Below are positions 35,433 to 43,589 of a stretch of 64,000 nt of DNA, one piece after another. The stretch is from Haloarchaeobius iranensis. GTDB taxonomy: Archaea; Halobacteriota; Halobacteria; Halobacteriales; Natrialbaceae. The stretch covers positions 124,001 to 188,000 of the forward strand of contig NZ_FNIA01000001.1 of the NCBI RefSeq assembly GCF_900103505.1, written 5' to 3'. Each line of letters opens with the position of its first letter. The first letter of the stretch is position 1. Both the position numbers and the translations under genes were made by a program. The notes under the pieces are model-generated. The model was given only the letters and a program-made list of their open reading frames with translations, had not been told where the DNA came from and made no database searches.

Positions 35433-36671
35433 TCACAGCACGCCGCGCCGTCGTGCCACGACCGTCCCGGCGCCGGCGAACACGACGCCGAGTTGCAGTC
35501 GAAGCATCCCGAGTGCGGTGGGTCCGGTCCCGCCGAACGTGGTCGCCAGCTGTGCGAACTGGAGGCGTATCCAGCCCAGCAGGGGAACCCGGACCTTCGC
35601 CTTCCCGCGGACCCAGTCGGGTCTGACGACGTTGCTCTGGCCGCCGATCTGGTCGTACACGTCGTTCGCGTCGCCCTTCGTGATGAAGCCGCTGTGGTTG
35701 GGTCGACAGGCCGTAATCTCGGCGCAGTCGAAGTCCTGGTCCGCCGATTCGGAACGGCTGAGGTACTGGGGATTCGCCTTTCCGGTGCCGCCTTCTGCCT
35801 CGCTGTCGACCCAGTTCTCGCCTGCATCCACCCAGAAGCGGGCGCGGTGGATTATCGGGACCCGCCTGGGGTTGTCGTTGGGCTGGTAGACGATGACGTT
35901 GCCGTAGTTACCGAAACTCCAGTAGCCGTCGTTCTGCTGTGCGGCGCGGTGGGTCACGACGCCGGTCCCGGACTGGGCGGCGTCGCCGGTGAAGCGCCCC
36001 TCCTCGACGATGAACACGAGGTCGTTCTTGTGCATGTGCGGCTCCATGCTCCCGCTCTCGACGGCGACGAGCGGGGGCCAGATACCGCTGACCGCAAAGA
36101 GCACGAGACCCAGCACCGCGACGGTGAGGAGGCTGCTGCCGATGTCCCGCACCGTCATGACGAACGAGTCGTCGGTGTGGAGGAACCAGTCGACGGGGCC
36201 GTCGAACTGCTCGTCGCGCTGGTCGTTGCCGGGAATCGGTGGCCCGTCCGGTTCCGGTGCAGGTCCGTCCGGTTCCGGTGCGGAGTCGTCTGGTGCCGGC
36301 CCGCCCGGGGCCGCAGTAGTCGCGCCCGAACGCTCCGGTTCCAGGCCATGCGTCCCGTCGTCCGCTGTCCCGTCGTCCGCCGTGCCGTCGTCTTGTCCGC
36401 CGGGCGTGGCTTCGACTGGACCCATGGCGTCCGTCTCGGAGTCGCTCGGCTCCGTCGGTGCCGAACGCTCCGGGCTATCTCGACCCGAACCGTGGGGGTC
36501 GGTACCGCCGTCGTGACCGGTCGTCGGGTCGTCACTCACCTGCGTGTCATCGGTCGAGGCCGAACGGTCGTCATCGTCGGTCCCGGGCCGGGCACGGTCC
36601 GTGTCGTGTCGCGGAGTCTCCCCCTCCTCGGAGGGGTCGTCCGACTCGTCGTCCGTGCCGGGTCCGGTCAT
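35433..36671 (-). CDS. Archaeal type I signal peptidase (S26) with long disordered N-terminal tail
   Basis: A 412-residue membrane protease. The first 170 or so residues are an acidic, repetitive tail (PEPDGPAPEPDG, ADDGTADDGT). A membrane helix follows (LLTVAVLGLVLFAVSGIWPP), then the catalytic Ser in VESGSMEPHMHKNDLVFI. GNVIVYQPN and ITKGDANDVYD fit the later conserved boxes, the latter with the His/Asp pair of archaeal/ER-type enzymes being harder to place. It cleaves Sec/Tat signal peptides outside the membrane. It sits between orc1 and the PolD gene, as in other haloarchaeal oriC1 regions, convergent with orc1. ATG 36671 was chosen as the last Met before the acidic tail. Confidence 0.85.
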   Translation of the reverse strand: MTGPGTDDESDDPSEEGETPRHDTDRARPGTDDDDRSASTDDTQVSDDPTTGHDGGTDPHGSGRDSPERSAPTEPSDSETDAMGPVEATPGGQDDGTADDGTADDGTHGLEPERSGATTAAPGGPAPDDSAPEPDGPAPEPDGPPIPGNDQRDEQFDGPVDWFLHTDDSFVMTVRDIGSSLLTVAVLGLVLFAVSGIWPPLVAVESGSMEPHMHKNDLVFIVEEGRFTGDAAQSGTGVVTHRAAQQNDGYWSFGNYGNVIVYQPNDNPRRVPIIHRARFWVDAGENWVDSEAEGGTGKANPQYLSRSESADQDFDCAEITACRPNHSGFITKGDANDVYDQIGGQSNVVRPDWVRGKAKVRVPLLGWIRLQFAQLATTFGGTGPTALGMLRLQLGVVFAGAGTVVARRRGVL

Positions 36672-36812
36672 CTGCGCGTCGGTTAGACGCCCCCACCAAT
36701 CAACTTTCTGATGCCGAGACCATGGTGGCTCCCGCTGCAGTCGGTCGGTTCTGGCGTTGCCACGGTGGTCCGTTCCGGCACGCTTTTGACAGGCCGAGTG
36801 CTGTGGAGTGAT

Positions 36813-38588
36813 GTGCCACAGGAGGCGACCGCACGCATCGTCGGCGAACTCGCGAGCCGTGGCTACAACGCCGAGCGAGAGGCGGTGACGCTCATCGCGG
36901 GCGCCGAGGACCCGGACGCGACGCTCGCGGCTGTCGTCGACGCGACGGCCGCCGACGCGCTGAAGGTGACCGCCGAGGACGTGCGTGCGGTCCAGGACGA
37001 CACTGCACCGCGCGGGGAGCGCTCCGTCGGTGGTGGAGAACCGCGGGACAGGCCGGGGACGGCGACGGACGGACACCCCTCCGTTTCGACTGGAGACGAC
37101 CGTTCCCAGTCGCGGTCGACTGGCGCGGATTCGAACGGGAGTTCTCCAGTCGAAACAGGGGGGTATGCAGGTGGTGGCGAGGGGGCGACCGACGGGGCCG
37201 AAGGCGACGCCGGAACGACGGACACGGAGACGGCAGAAGCAGGGGTGCCGACGGCTCCGGAGACACCTGGTGACCTGGAGACGGACCGCCAGTCCGAGAC
37301 GGGCGGGGCGTCCGACACCCCGGCGGCGACCAATGGCGGCGAACTCGCCCCCCGGGACCGGAGCGCGGACCGCTCAACCGACCAGCGCTCGGTGAGCGTC
37401 GAGAACGATATGACCGGCCATAGCACCGGGACCGGCGAGTACAGCGACTTCGTCTCGGTGTTCCGCGACCGCTACGACAAGCTCGCCTCGAAGCTCCGGG
37501 GGCGGGTGAACCATCGGCCGACCGACGCCATCGAGTCGATGGCGGGAGGCAGCGAGGTCGCGCTCGTCGGTATGGTCAACGACATCCGCTCGACGGCGTC
37601 GGGCCACTGGCTCGTCGAGCTCGAGGACACGAAGGGGACGTTCCCCTGTCTGGTGATGAAGGACCGGAACATCGCCGAGCTCGTCGACGAACTGCTGTAC
37701 GACGAGGTCATCGCCATCGAGGGGACCCTCGCGGACGACGCGGGTATCGTCTTCGTCGACTCGATGTACTTCCCCGACGTGCCACGGACGCACGAGCCGA
37801 GCTACGCCGACCGCCACGTGCAAGCGGCCCTCATCTCCGACGTCCACGTCGGCAGCCAGGAGTTCATGCACGAGGAGTGGGACGCGTTCGCCGACTGGCT
37901 CTACACCGAAGAGGCGGAGGCCATCGAGTACCTGCTCATCGCGGGCGACATGGTCGAGGGCGTCGGCGTCTACCCGAACCAGGACGAGGAGCTCGACGTG
38001 GTCGACATCTACGACCAGTACGAGACGTTCAACGAGAAGCTCAAGCAGATCCCCGGCGACATCGACGTGACGATGATTCCGGGCAACCACGACGCGGTCC
38101 GCCTCGCCGAACCCCAGCCCGGCTTCGACGAGGAGCTGCGGAACATCATGACGGCACACGACCCGCGCATCGTGAGCAACCCCTCGACGGTCACCCTGGA
38201 GGGGGTCTCGGTGCTGATGTACCACGGGGTCTCGCTGGACGAGGTCATCGCGGAGACGCCCGAGCACACCGCGAGCTACGAAGAGCCCCACAAGGCGATG
38301 TACCAGCTGCTGAAGAAGCGCCACATCGCCCCGCAGTACGGCGGCCACACCCGGCTCGCGCCCGAGGAGAAGGACTACCTCGTCATCGAGGACGTGCCCG
38401 ACATCTTCCATACGGGTCACGTCCACAAGCTCGGCTTCGGGAAGTACCACAACGTCCTCGCCATCAACTCCGGCTGCTGGCAGCGCCAGACCGACTTCCA
38501 GAAGTCGGTCAACATCCAGCCCGACGCCGGCTACGCGCCGGTCGTCGACCTCGACACGCTGGACGTGACCGTCAGAAAGTTCTCCTGA
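36813..38588 (+). CDS. DNA polymerase D small subunit (DP1)
   Basis: A 591-residue subunit with proofreading 3'-5' exonuclease activity. The N-terminal helical part (residues 1-65, ARIVGELASRGYNAEREAVT) is followed by a disordered linker (about 66-205). Then comes an OB-type domain (VALVGMVNDIRSTASGHW) and the calcineurin-like phosphoesterase domain with ISDVHVGS, IAGDMVEG, IPGNHDAV, MYHG and HTGHVHKLG. It pairs with the large subunit DP2 in the replicative polymerase. GTG 36813 was chosen because CTTTTGA lies about 27 bp upstream and homologues start at this position; GTG 36798 is an alternative. The linker contains two ORB elements in its DNA. Confidence 0.9.
   Translation: MPQEATARIVGELASRGYNAEREAVTLIAGAEDPDATLAAVVDATAADALKVTAEDVRAVQDDTAPRGERSVGGGEPRDRPGTATDGHPSVSTGDDRSQSRSTGADSNGSSPVETGGYAGGGEGATDGAEGDAGTTDTETAEAGVPTAPETPGDLETDRQSETGGASDTPAATNGGELAPRDRSADRSTDQRSVSVENDMTGHSTGTGEYSDFVSVFRDRYDKLASKLRGRVNHRPTDAIESMAGGSEVALVGMVNDIRSTASGHWLVELEDTKGTFPCLVMKDRNIAELVDELLYDEVIAIEGTLADDAGIVFVDSMYFPDVPRTHEPSYADRHVQAALISDVHVGSQEFMHEEWDAFADWLYTEEAEAIEYLLIAGDMVEGVGVYPNQDEELDVVDIYDQYETFNEKLKQIPGDIDVTMIPGNHDAVRLAEPQPGFDEELRNIMTAHDPRIVSNPSTVTLEGVSVLMYHGVSLDEVIAETPEHTASYEEPHKAMYQLLKKRHIAPQYGGHTRLAPEEKDYLVIEDVPDIFHTGHVHKLGFGKYHNVLAINSGCWQRQTDFQKSVNIQPDAGYAPVVDLDTLDVTVRKFS
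37072..37097 (-). promoter_or_regulatory. ORB element inside the DP1 gene, minus orientation
   Basis: On the minus strand it reads GTCTCCAGTCGAAACGGAGG followed by GGTGTC, a full ORB. It overlaps codons 87-95 of DP1, in the disordered linker, and forms an inverted pair with 37141-37167. Confidence 0.8.
37141..37167 (+). promoter_or_regulatory. ORB element inside the DP1 gene, plus orientation
   Basis: GTTCTCCAGTCGAAACAGGG followed by GGGTATG. It shares CTCCAGTCGAAAC with the inverted copy 43 bp to the left and overlaps codons 110-119 of DP1. The DNA between the pair is G+C-rich, so this is not a second unwinding element. Confidence 0.8.
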
Positions 38589-38617
38589 GCGGGCTTCCTG
38601 CTCCGCCGTCGACCGTC

Positions 38618-39058
38618 TCAGTCACTCGTCGCGTACCGGTATCTGACGGTCTGCTGGCGGTCGAACCGCGGGCCGTGCCCGGCCTGTTCGAAACCGACGC
38701 GTTCTGCGGCGACGCCGGCGGGTTCGCCGGGGTCGGTGACGAGCAGCTCCACGTCCATGGTCTCGTTCCGGGCGAACCGCAGCGGCTCGGCGAGCAGGCG
38801 CTCGCAGGCGTCGGGCGTCCCGTCGAGCTGTGTGACGTAGACGACGTCGGTCGCGGCGTCGAAGCTGACGAACCCGAGCAGTTCGGGCGTCTCCGGCTCC
38901 TCGACGTCGACGTTCGGGTCGTTGGTCGGGGCGTCGGCCGCCTCGGCGACGCGGACCGTCCGGTCGTGGATGAGGTTTCGCATCACGTCGACGTGGCCGT
39001 CGGCGATGGCGGCCATCGCTGTGGCGTCTGCTTCGACCGCCTCACGCACGTGCATCAT
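38618..39058 (-). CDS. GNAT-family N-acetyltransferase
   Basis: A 146-residue GNAT domain. MHVREAVEADATAMAAIAD is the classic GNAT start, followed by ELLGFVSFDAATDVVYVTQL for the central strands and VAAERVGFEQAGHGPRFD for the C-terminal helix and strand. The acyl-CoA loop does not show a textbook Q/RxxGxG/A pattern, so activity is less certain. ATTTATAC on the minus strand about 28 bp before the first of two adjacent ATGs (39058, 39055) fixes the start. The acceptor is unknown. It converges on the DP1 gene. Confidence 0.78.
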   Translation of the reverse strand: MMHVREAVEADATAMAAIADGHVDVMRNLIHDRTVRVAEAADAPTNDPNVDVEEPETPELLGFVSFDAATDVVYVTQLDGTPDACERLLAEPLRFARNETMDVELLVTDPGEPAGVAAERVGFEQAGHGPRFDRQQTVRYRYATSD

Positions 39059-39213
39059 CCAACCGTTGGCTCTCCGTGCGTATAAATCCAGCCCGCGAGA
39101 CGGCTGCAGACGGTCGTGTTTGCCGTCACGACGACCGTGCCACGGACCCCGAAGCCCGGCAGGTATTTCCACTGGGGGACATAGTTATGGCCCCGACACG
39201 GTTACGAGGGGGT

Positions 39214-39279
39214 ATGAGTGACGCCAGTATCGGCGCGACGAGCGAGTGCAGCAGCGACCCGGTGGTAGGATGCGCGTAG
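39214..39279 (+). CDS. Short upstream ORF overlapping the aspartate kinase start
   Basis: Encodes MSDASIGATSECSSDPVVGC plus Ala, 21 residues. CATAGTTATGG (39179-39189) lies about 30 bp before its ATG, so a leaderless mRNA would start with this ORF. Its stop codon lies 7 bp inside the aspartate kinase gene, which would then need reinitiation at 39270. An in-frame ATG at 39187 would give 30 residues but lies in the TATA box. It is either a real leader peptide or a chance frame. Confidence 0.45.
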   Translation: MSDASIGATSECSSDPVVGCA

Positions 39280-40448
39280 TCGCCAAGTTCGGGGGGACGA
39301 GCCTCGGCAGCGGCGACCGCATCAACCGGGCCGCGGACTCGGTCGCCAGCGCGGTACGCGAGGGCCACGAGATAGCCGTGGTCGCCAGTGCGATGGGGAA
39401 CACGACCGACGAACTGCTGGACGACATCACGTTCGAGGCCGACGACGCCGACCGGGCGGAGATCGTCAGCATGGGCGAGCGCACCTCCGTGCGGATGCTG
39501 AAGGCGGCACTGACCGCCAGGGGCATCGACGCGCTGTTCCTCGAACCCGGCCACCCGGAATGGCCGGTCATCACGGACGAGCACGGGGAGGTCGACGTCG
39601 AGGAGACGACGAAGCGTGCGGCCGAACTGGCCGAACAGCTCGACGGCGTCGTCCCGGTCATCACTGGGTTCCTGGCGGAGACACCCGACGGCTCCATCGC
39701 GACGCTCGGACGCGGCGGCAGCGACACCACCGCGGTGATGCTCGGCAAGTACCTGGACGCCGACGAGGTCGTCATCGTCACCGACGTCGAGGGCGTCATG
39801 ACCGGTGACCCGCACGTCGTCGAGGGGGCGCGAAACGTCGGCCAGATCTCCGTCGACGAGCTCCGCAACCTCTCGTTCCGGGGGGCCGAGGTCGTCGCAC
39901 CGTCGGCGCTCTCGTACAAGGACGACGAGCTGGCGGTCCGCGTCGTCCACTACCAGCACGGCGACCTGCTCTCGGGCGGAACGAGCATCACGGGCGAGTT
40001 CAGACACCTGGTCGACCTCCGCGAGGAACCGCTGGCCTGTGTCACGGTGGCCGGGCGGGCCATCCGCAACCAGTCCGGCGTCTTCCACCAGCTCGCATCG
40101 TCGCTCGCCGAGTCGGGTATCAACGTCGACGCCGTCGCCAGCGGCATGGACACCGTGACGTTCTACGTCGACGAGGACGAGTCCGAGCGCGCCGAGAACA
40201 TCCTGCATCGGGAGGTCATCGACGACGAGATGCTCTCCTCGGTCACCGTCGAGGACGGCCTCGCGGTCGTCCGGGTCACCGGCGGGGAGCTCCCGAACGA
40301 GCCCGGCGTCATCAACGATATCGTCTCCCCGATGGCGGAGAACGGCATCAACATCCACGAGCTCATCACCTCCGCGACGAGCGTCGCCATCGTCGTCGCC
40401 TGGGACGACCGCGAGGCGACACTGGAGATACTCCAGGAACTGTACTGA
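39270..40448 (+). CDS. lysC: Aspartate kinase
   Basis: A 392-residue aspartokinase, the first step of lysine, threonine and methionine synthesis (aspartate to aspartyl phosphate). The kinase domain starts MRVVAKFGGTSLGSGDRIN, has SMGERTSVRMLKAAL and LGRGGSDTTAVMLG, then VTDVEGVMTGDP. Two C-terminal ACT domains (GRAIRNQSGVFHQLASSLAE and GGELPNEPGVINDIVSPMAE) suggest allosteric feedback control. The ATG at 39270 fits the family start and overlaps a 21-codon upstream ORF, so its expression may depend on translation of that ORF. GGTGG lies about 7 bases upstream as a possible ribosome site. Confidence 0.94.
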   Translation: MRVVAKFGGTSLGSGDRINRAADSVASAVREGHEIAVVASAMGNTTDELLDDITFEADDADRAEIVSMGERTSVRMLKAALTARGIDALFLEPGHPEWPVITDEHGEVDVEETTKRAAELAEQLDGVVPVITGFLAETPDGSIATLGRGGSDTTAVMLGKYLDADEVVIVTDVEGVMTGDPHVVEGARNVGQISVDELRNLSFRGAEVVAPSALSYKDDELAVRVVHYQHGDLLSGGTSITGEFRHLVDLREEPLACVTVAGRAIRNQSGVFHQLASSLAESGINVDAVASGMDTVTFYVDEDESERAENILHREVIDDEMLSSVTVEDGLAVVRVTGGELPNEPGVINDIVSPMAENGINIHELITSATSVAIVVAWDDREATLEILQELY

Positions 40449-40501
40449 CCGGCGGTGTCGTCCGATACCGGTCGGTCACGGAACACTTTTCACCCGTTAG
40501 T

Positions 40502-40515
40502 GGCAACTTGTTGCC
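40502..40515. promoter_or_regulatory. Palindrome GGCAAC-TT-GTTGCC abutting a start codon
   Basis: A perfect hyphenated palindrome that ends directly before the ATG at 40516. ACACTTTTCACC (40483-40494) upstream is the only TATA-like sequence. It could be an operator over the transcription start or a hairpin at the 5' end of the mRNA. Confidence 0.45.
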
Positions 40516-40731
40516 ATGAACGGAACCGAACGTCTCGGACCGTTCCGTCGTGGTACCGAGCGCTTCACCATGGTCCTCGTGCTCCTCGCCGTCGCCAGCG
40601 CGTCGGTCGCCTACGAGGTCGGCAGCGTTCTGGCCGGTGCCCCGCTGGACCTCGCGTGGGTCGTCCCCGTCGTCGGCTGCTGTCTCACCTGCATCGCCGG
40701 ACTCGCGGCGACGGAACGCGACGAGGAGTAA
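40516..40731 (+). CDS. Small two-helix membrane protein
   Basis: A 71-residue protein with two hydrophobic segments, MVLVLLAVASASVAYEVGSV and LAWVVPVVGCCLTCIAGLAA, and a short acidic C-terminus (TERDEE). I do not recognise a family. The acidic end, good codon use and a palindrome directly before the ATG support a real gene. It lies between lysC and tnaA, in the same direction as both. The function is unknown. Confidence 0.6.
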   Translation: MNGTERLGPFRRGTERFTMVLVLLAVASASVAYEVGSVLAGAPLDLAWVVPVVGCCLTCIAGLAATERDEE

Positions 40732-40924
40732 GCGAGCCCCTCGGTTTCGCCGGCTGTCGAGGCCCACCAGCGGCGCGTCCGGGGTCTCGTGGGCCCGTCG
40801 TCGTCGGTCCAGCGGATACATCTGTCTCCCGGTGCCCGTCTCCGTACACTCACCCGTCGTTCTGTCGTTCGACTCGCAGACAGCGCCAACTAGGACTTTC
40901 ACGCTCTCGCTCCTCTATGTGGCC

Positions 40925-42274
40925 ATGACAACCTACAAGTCGAAGATGGTGGAGCCGATTCACCTGCCGGCACGCGAGGAGCGAGCGGCCAACCTCGAGG
41001 ACGCGGGCTACAACCTGTTCAACCTCGACGCCGACGACGTGTTCGTCGACCTGCTCACCGACTCCGGGACGGGGACGATGTCGGCCGAGCAGTGGGCGGC
41101 CATGATCCGCGGCGACGAGGCCTACGCCGGCAGTTCGAGCTTCCGGAAGCTCGAAGACGCCGTAGCGGAGGTCATGGGCTTCGACCACGTCGTCCCTGCC
41201 CACCAGGGCCGCGGCGCGGAGAACGTGCTCTACGGCACCATCCTGGAGGAGGGCGACGTGGTGCTGAACAACACGCACTTCGACACGACCAGAGCGCACG
41301 TCGCGAACCAGGGCGCGGAGGCCGTGGACTGCCCCGTCCCGGAGGCGAGCGAGTTCGACAGCGAGGGCGAGTTCAAGGGCAACTTCTCCGTCGACGAGGC
41401 CCGGCGCGTGGTCGACGAGGTCGGTGCCGAGAACGTGCCGGCGGTCATCCTCACCATCACGAACAACTCCGCCGCCGGCCAGCCGGTCTCCGTCGAGAAC
41501 ACCCGCGCGGTCCGCGAGTTCTGCGACGAGATAGACGCCACGTTCGTCCTCGACGCCTGCCGGTTCGCCGAGAACGCCTACTTCGTCCGGAACCGCGAGC
41601 AGGAGTTCGCCGACGCGACCGTCGCCGAGGTCGCCCGGGAACAGCTCTCATACGCCGACGTCGCGGTCATGTCCGGCAAGAAGGACGGCCTCGTCAACAT
41701 CGGCGGCTTCGTCGCCTGCCGCGACGAGACGCTGTACGAGCACGCCAAGCAGCGCGGCATCCTCTACGAGGGCTTCTCCACCTACGGCGGGATGTCCGGT
41801 CGGGACATCGAGGCGATGGCGGTCGGCCTGCGCGAGGCCGTCGAGGAGGACTACATCGCCGACCGCGTCGAGCAGGTCCGCTTCCTCGGCGAGCGCATGG
41901 CCGAGCAGGGTATCCCCGTCTTCCAGCCCGTCGGCGGCCACGCGGTCTACCTCGACGCCGGCGAGTTCCTTCCCCACATCCCGGCCGAGGAGTTCCCCGG
42001 CCAGGCGCTCGCCGTCGAGATATACCGGGAGGGCGGCGTCCGCTGCGTCGAACTCGGCAGCTTCGCCTTCCCCGACAGCGACCGGCCAGAACTCATCCGG
42101 ATGGCGGTCCCGCGCCGGATGTACCACAAGGAGCACATCGAGCACGTCGTCGAGACAGTCGCCGCGGTCTGGGACCGTCGCGAGGAGATCGGCGGCTACG
42201 AGGTCGTCGACGAGCCGCCGATGAAGGAAATTCGGCACTTCTCGGCCGAGTTGGCTCCTTTGGGCCGTGTTTAG
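40925..42274 (+). CDS. tnaA: Tryptophanase (tryptophan indole-lyase)
   Basis: A 449-residue PLP-dependent beta-eliminating lyase of the tryptophanase/tyrosine phenol-lyase family. The PLP lysine is expected in MSGKKDGLVNIGG (Lys253), with NNSAAGQPVSVENTRAV and LDACRFAENAYFVRNRE also typical. It splits tryptophan to indole, pyruvate and ammonia. The C-terminus RHFSAELAPLGRV parallels the RHFTAKL end of bacterial enzymes, but the last codons and the stop lie in the left inverted repeat of a MITE-like element, so only a few terminal residues look replaced. Assignment to tryptophan rather than tyrosine follows haloarchaeal homologues and is less certain. The ATG at 40925 gives the family start MTTYKSKMVEPIHL. 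Confidence 0.88.
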   Translation: MTTYKSKMVEPIHLPAREERAANLEDAGYNLFNLDADDVFVDLLTDSGTGTMSAEQWAAMIRGDEAYAGSSSFRKLEDAVAEVMGFDHVVPAHQGRGAENVLYGTILEEGDVVLNNTHFDTTRAHVANQGAEAVDCPVPEASEFDSEGEFKGNFSVDEARRVVDEVGAENVPAVILTITNNSAAGQPVSVENTRAVREFCDEIDATFVLDACRFAENAYFVRNREQEFADATVAEVAREQLSYADVAVMSGKKDGLVNIGGFVACRDETLYEHAKQRGILYEGFSTYGGMSGRDIEAMAVGLREAVEEDYIADRVEQVRFLGERMAEQGIPVFQPVGGHAVYLDAGEFLPHIPAEEFPGQALAVEIYREGGVRCVELGSFAFPDSDRPELIRMAVPRRMYHKEHIEHVVETVAAVWDRREEIGGYEVVDEPPMKEIRHFSAELAPLGRV

Positions 42275-42490
42275 ACGCTCCAAACCAGCCTCGTTAACGG
42301 CAAGACTGGGGGAATACTGTGTTCGAGACGATGAAAGGAGCCAATCCGTTCGGGCGACCTCGGTGTCTGAATTGTCCTACTGAGGGATTGTCCCTTCACG
42401 AACTCCGTATTCAGCGGAGACTGTCGGTACTTAGTCGATTCACCAGCTGAGATCGCGCTTTAGTGACCCGCTCTATCGCGTCTAAACACG
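42266..42490. mobile_element. MITE-like element with 13-bp terminal inverted repeats
   Basis: CGTGTTTAGACGC at 42266-42278 is repeated exactly in inverted orientation at 42478-42490, giving a 225-bp element with no coding capacity. Its sequence is richer in A+T than the flanks. The left end supplies the last codons and TAG stop of tnaA. I cannot see a clear target duplication. A second inverted repeat, TTGGCTCCTTT (42251-42261) and AAAGGAGCCAA (42335-42345), straddles the left end. The parent insertion sequence is not recognised. Confidence 0.6.
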
Positions 42491-42608
42491 CCCCCGTGAA
42501 CTCGTCCTGAAATGCGCCGTCAGAAACATCGAACTTAGTGTCAGCGGCTCATACCTGTGAAATCACGCGTCTGAACAAGGCCCAGTAACAGTAAACAATT
42601 ATGCAGGC

Positions 42609-42824
42609 ATGAGGGTAGTTCCAGATCGGACTTCGGACCCATCTAATCGGGTCGTGTACGCTAACTACGTACACACTTGGGAAGGGATCGAAACAAGCGC
42701 AATCGCGTTTACTTCTGCTCCTCCATATTTCGAGGTTGGGGTAACGGATACAAACTACAAGTGGAAGACCCCTGCTGAAGCATCAATTTCGGAGGATGAA
42801 ACGGAGACCATCGGCTGCTGTTAA
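42609..42824 (+). CDS. Orphan 71-residue protein in an A+T-rich island
   Basis: A 71-residue protein with codon use clearly richer in A+T than the neighbours and an untypical, less acidic composition: MRVVPDRTSDPSNRVVYANY at the start and a terminal Cys-Cys. AAACAATTATG lies just upstream. I do not recognise a family. Together with the MITE-like element it forms a roughly 570-bp island between tnaA and the phosphoesterase gene that looks acquired. It could be an intact small gene of mobile origin or a remnant. Nothing else is visible in the island. Confidence 0.5.
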   Translation: MRVVPDRTSDPSNRVVYANYVHTWEGIETSAIAFTSAPPYFEVGVTDTNYKWKTPAEASISEDETETIGCC

Positions 42825-42880
42825 TTAACCAAACTCTCCGTAATCTTTGCTCAGGCTTGGATATCCAGCTTCAGAACTCC

Positions 42881-43540
42881 TCACCGCCCGTCCGCCAGTC
42901 GCGCCCCGATCCGCTCGGGCAGCCCGGCCTCGCGCACCTGCTCCTGAACCATCTCGATGTCGTACGCCACCCGTCGTTCCTCGATCTCACCAGCGTCCAT
43001 GTCGAGAACAGCGTAGGCCGCACGGGGGTCGCCGTCCCGCGGCTGGCCGACGCTGCCGGGGTTCATCACGATGCCCTCGTCGTAGCGTTCGTGGTGCTGG
43101 ACGTGGGTGTGGCCCATGACGAGGACGGCCTCGCCCCGCAGCAGGTTCGACGAGAACTCGTGGGTCCGGGTGTAGTGGTCGGGGTCGTCGGGGTGGCCGT
43201 GGACGAGCTTGACGTCGCCGTCGCAGGCGCGACGCTCGGTCGGGAGGTCGGCGAGCCAGTCCAGCTGGGCGTCGGTGAGCTGTTCGCGGGCGTACTCGAC
43301 GCCGGCGCGGGCCATGTCGTTGAACCGGAACGCGGTGTCGGTGACGACCGCGCGGTCGTGGTTCCCCGAGACGGTGGGGACGTCGCGGCCCGCGAGCTCG
43401 TCGACGCACTCGCCGGGGGCGGGACCGTAGCCGACGACGTCGCCGGCACAGAGCAGGCCGTCGACGGGCGGCATGTCGTCGAGCACGGCACGGAGCGCCA
43501 CCGCGTTGGCGTGCACGTCGGAGATGACGCCGAAGCGCAT
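42881..43540 (-). CDS. YfcE/MJ0936-type metallophosphoesterase
   Basis: A 219-residue calcineurin-like phosphoesterase. The metal-binding motifs are MRFGVISDVHANAVALRAV, LLCAGDVVGYGP, VSGNHDRAV, VHGHPDD and VLVMGHTHVQHH, complete and in order. Such enzymes hydrolyse phosphodiesters or phosphomonoesters with two divalent metals; the biological substrate is not evident. It lies 50 bp downstream of nothing on the same strand but purO reads toward it, so they may share a transcript. Confidence 0.88.
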   Translation of the reverse strand: MRFGVISDVHANAVALRAVLDDMPPVDGLLCAGDVVGYGPAPGECVDELAGRDVPTVSGNHDRAVVTDTAFRFNDMARAGVEYAREQLTDAQLDWLADLPTERRACDGDVKLVHGHPDDPDHYTRTHEFSSNLLRGEAVLVMGHTHVQHHERYDEGIVMNPGSVGQPRDGDPRAAYAVLDMDAGEIEERRVAYDIEMVQEQVREAGLPERIGARLADGR

Positions 43541-43589
43541 ACCTCCAACCGAGTGGCTCCCGGCCGTTCAATCCACCGGTGGGACCGGT

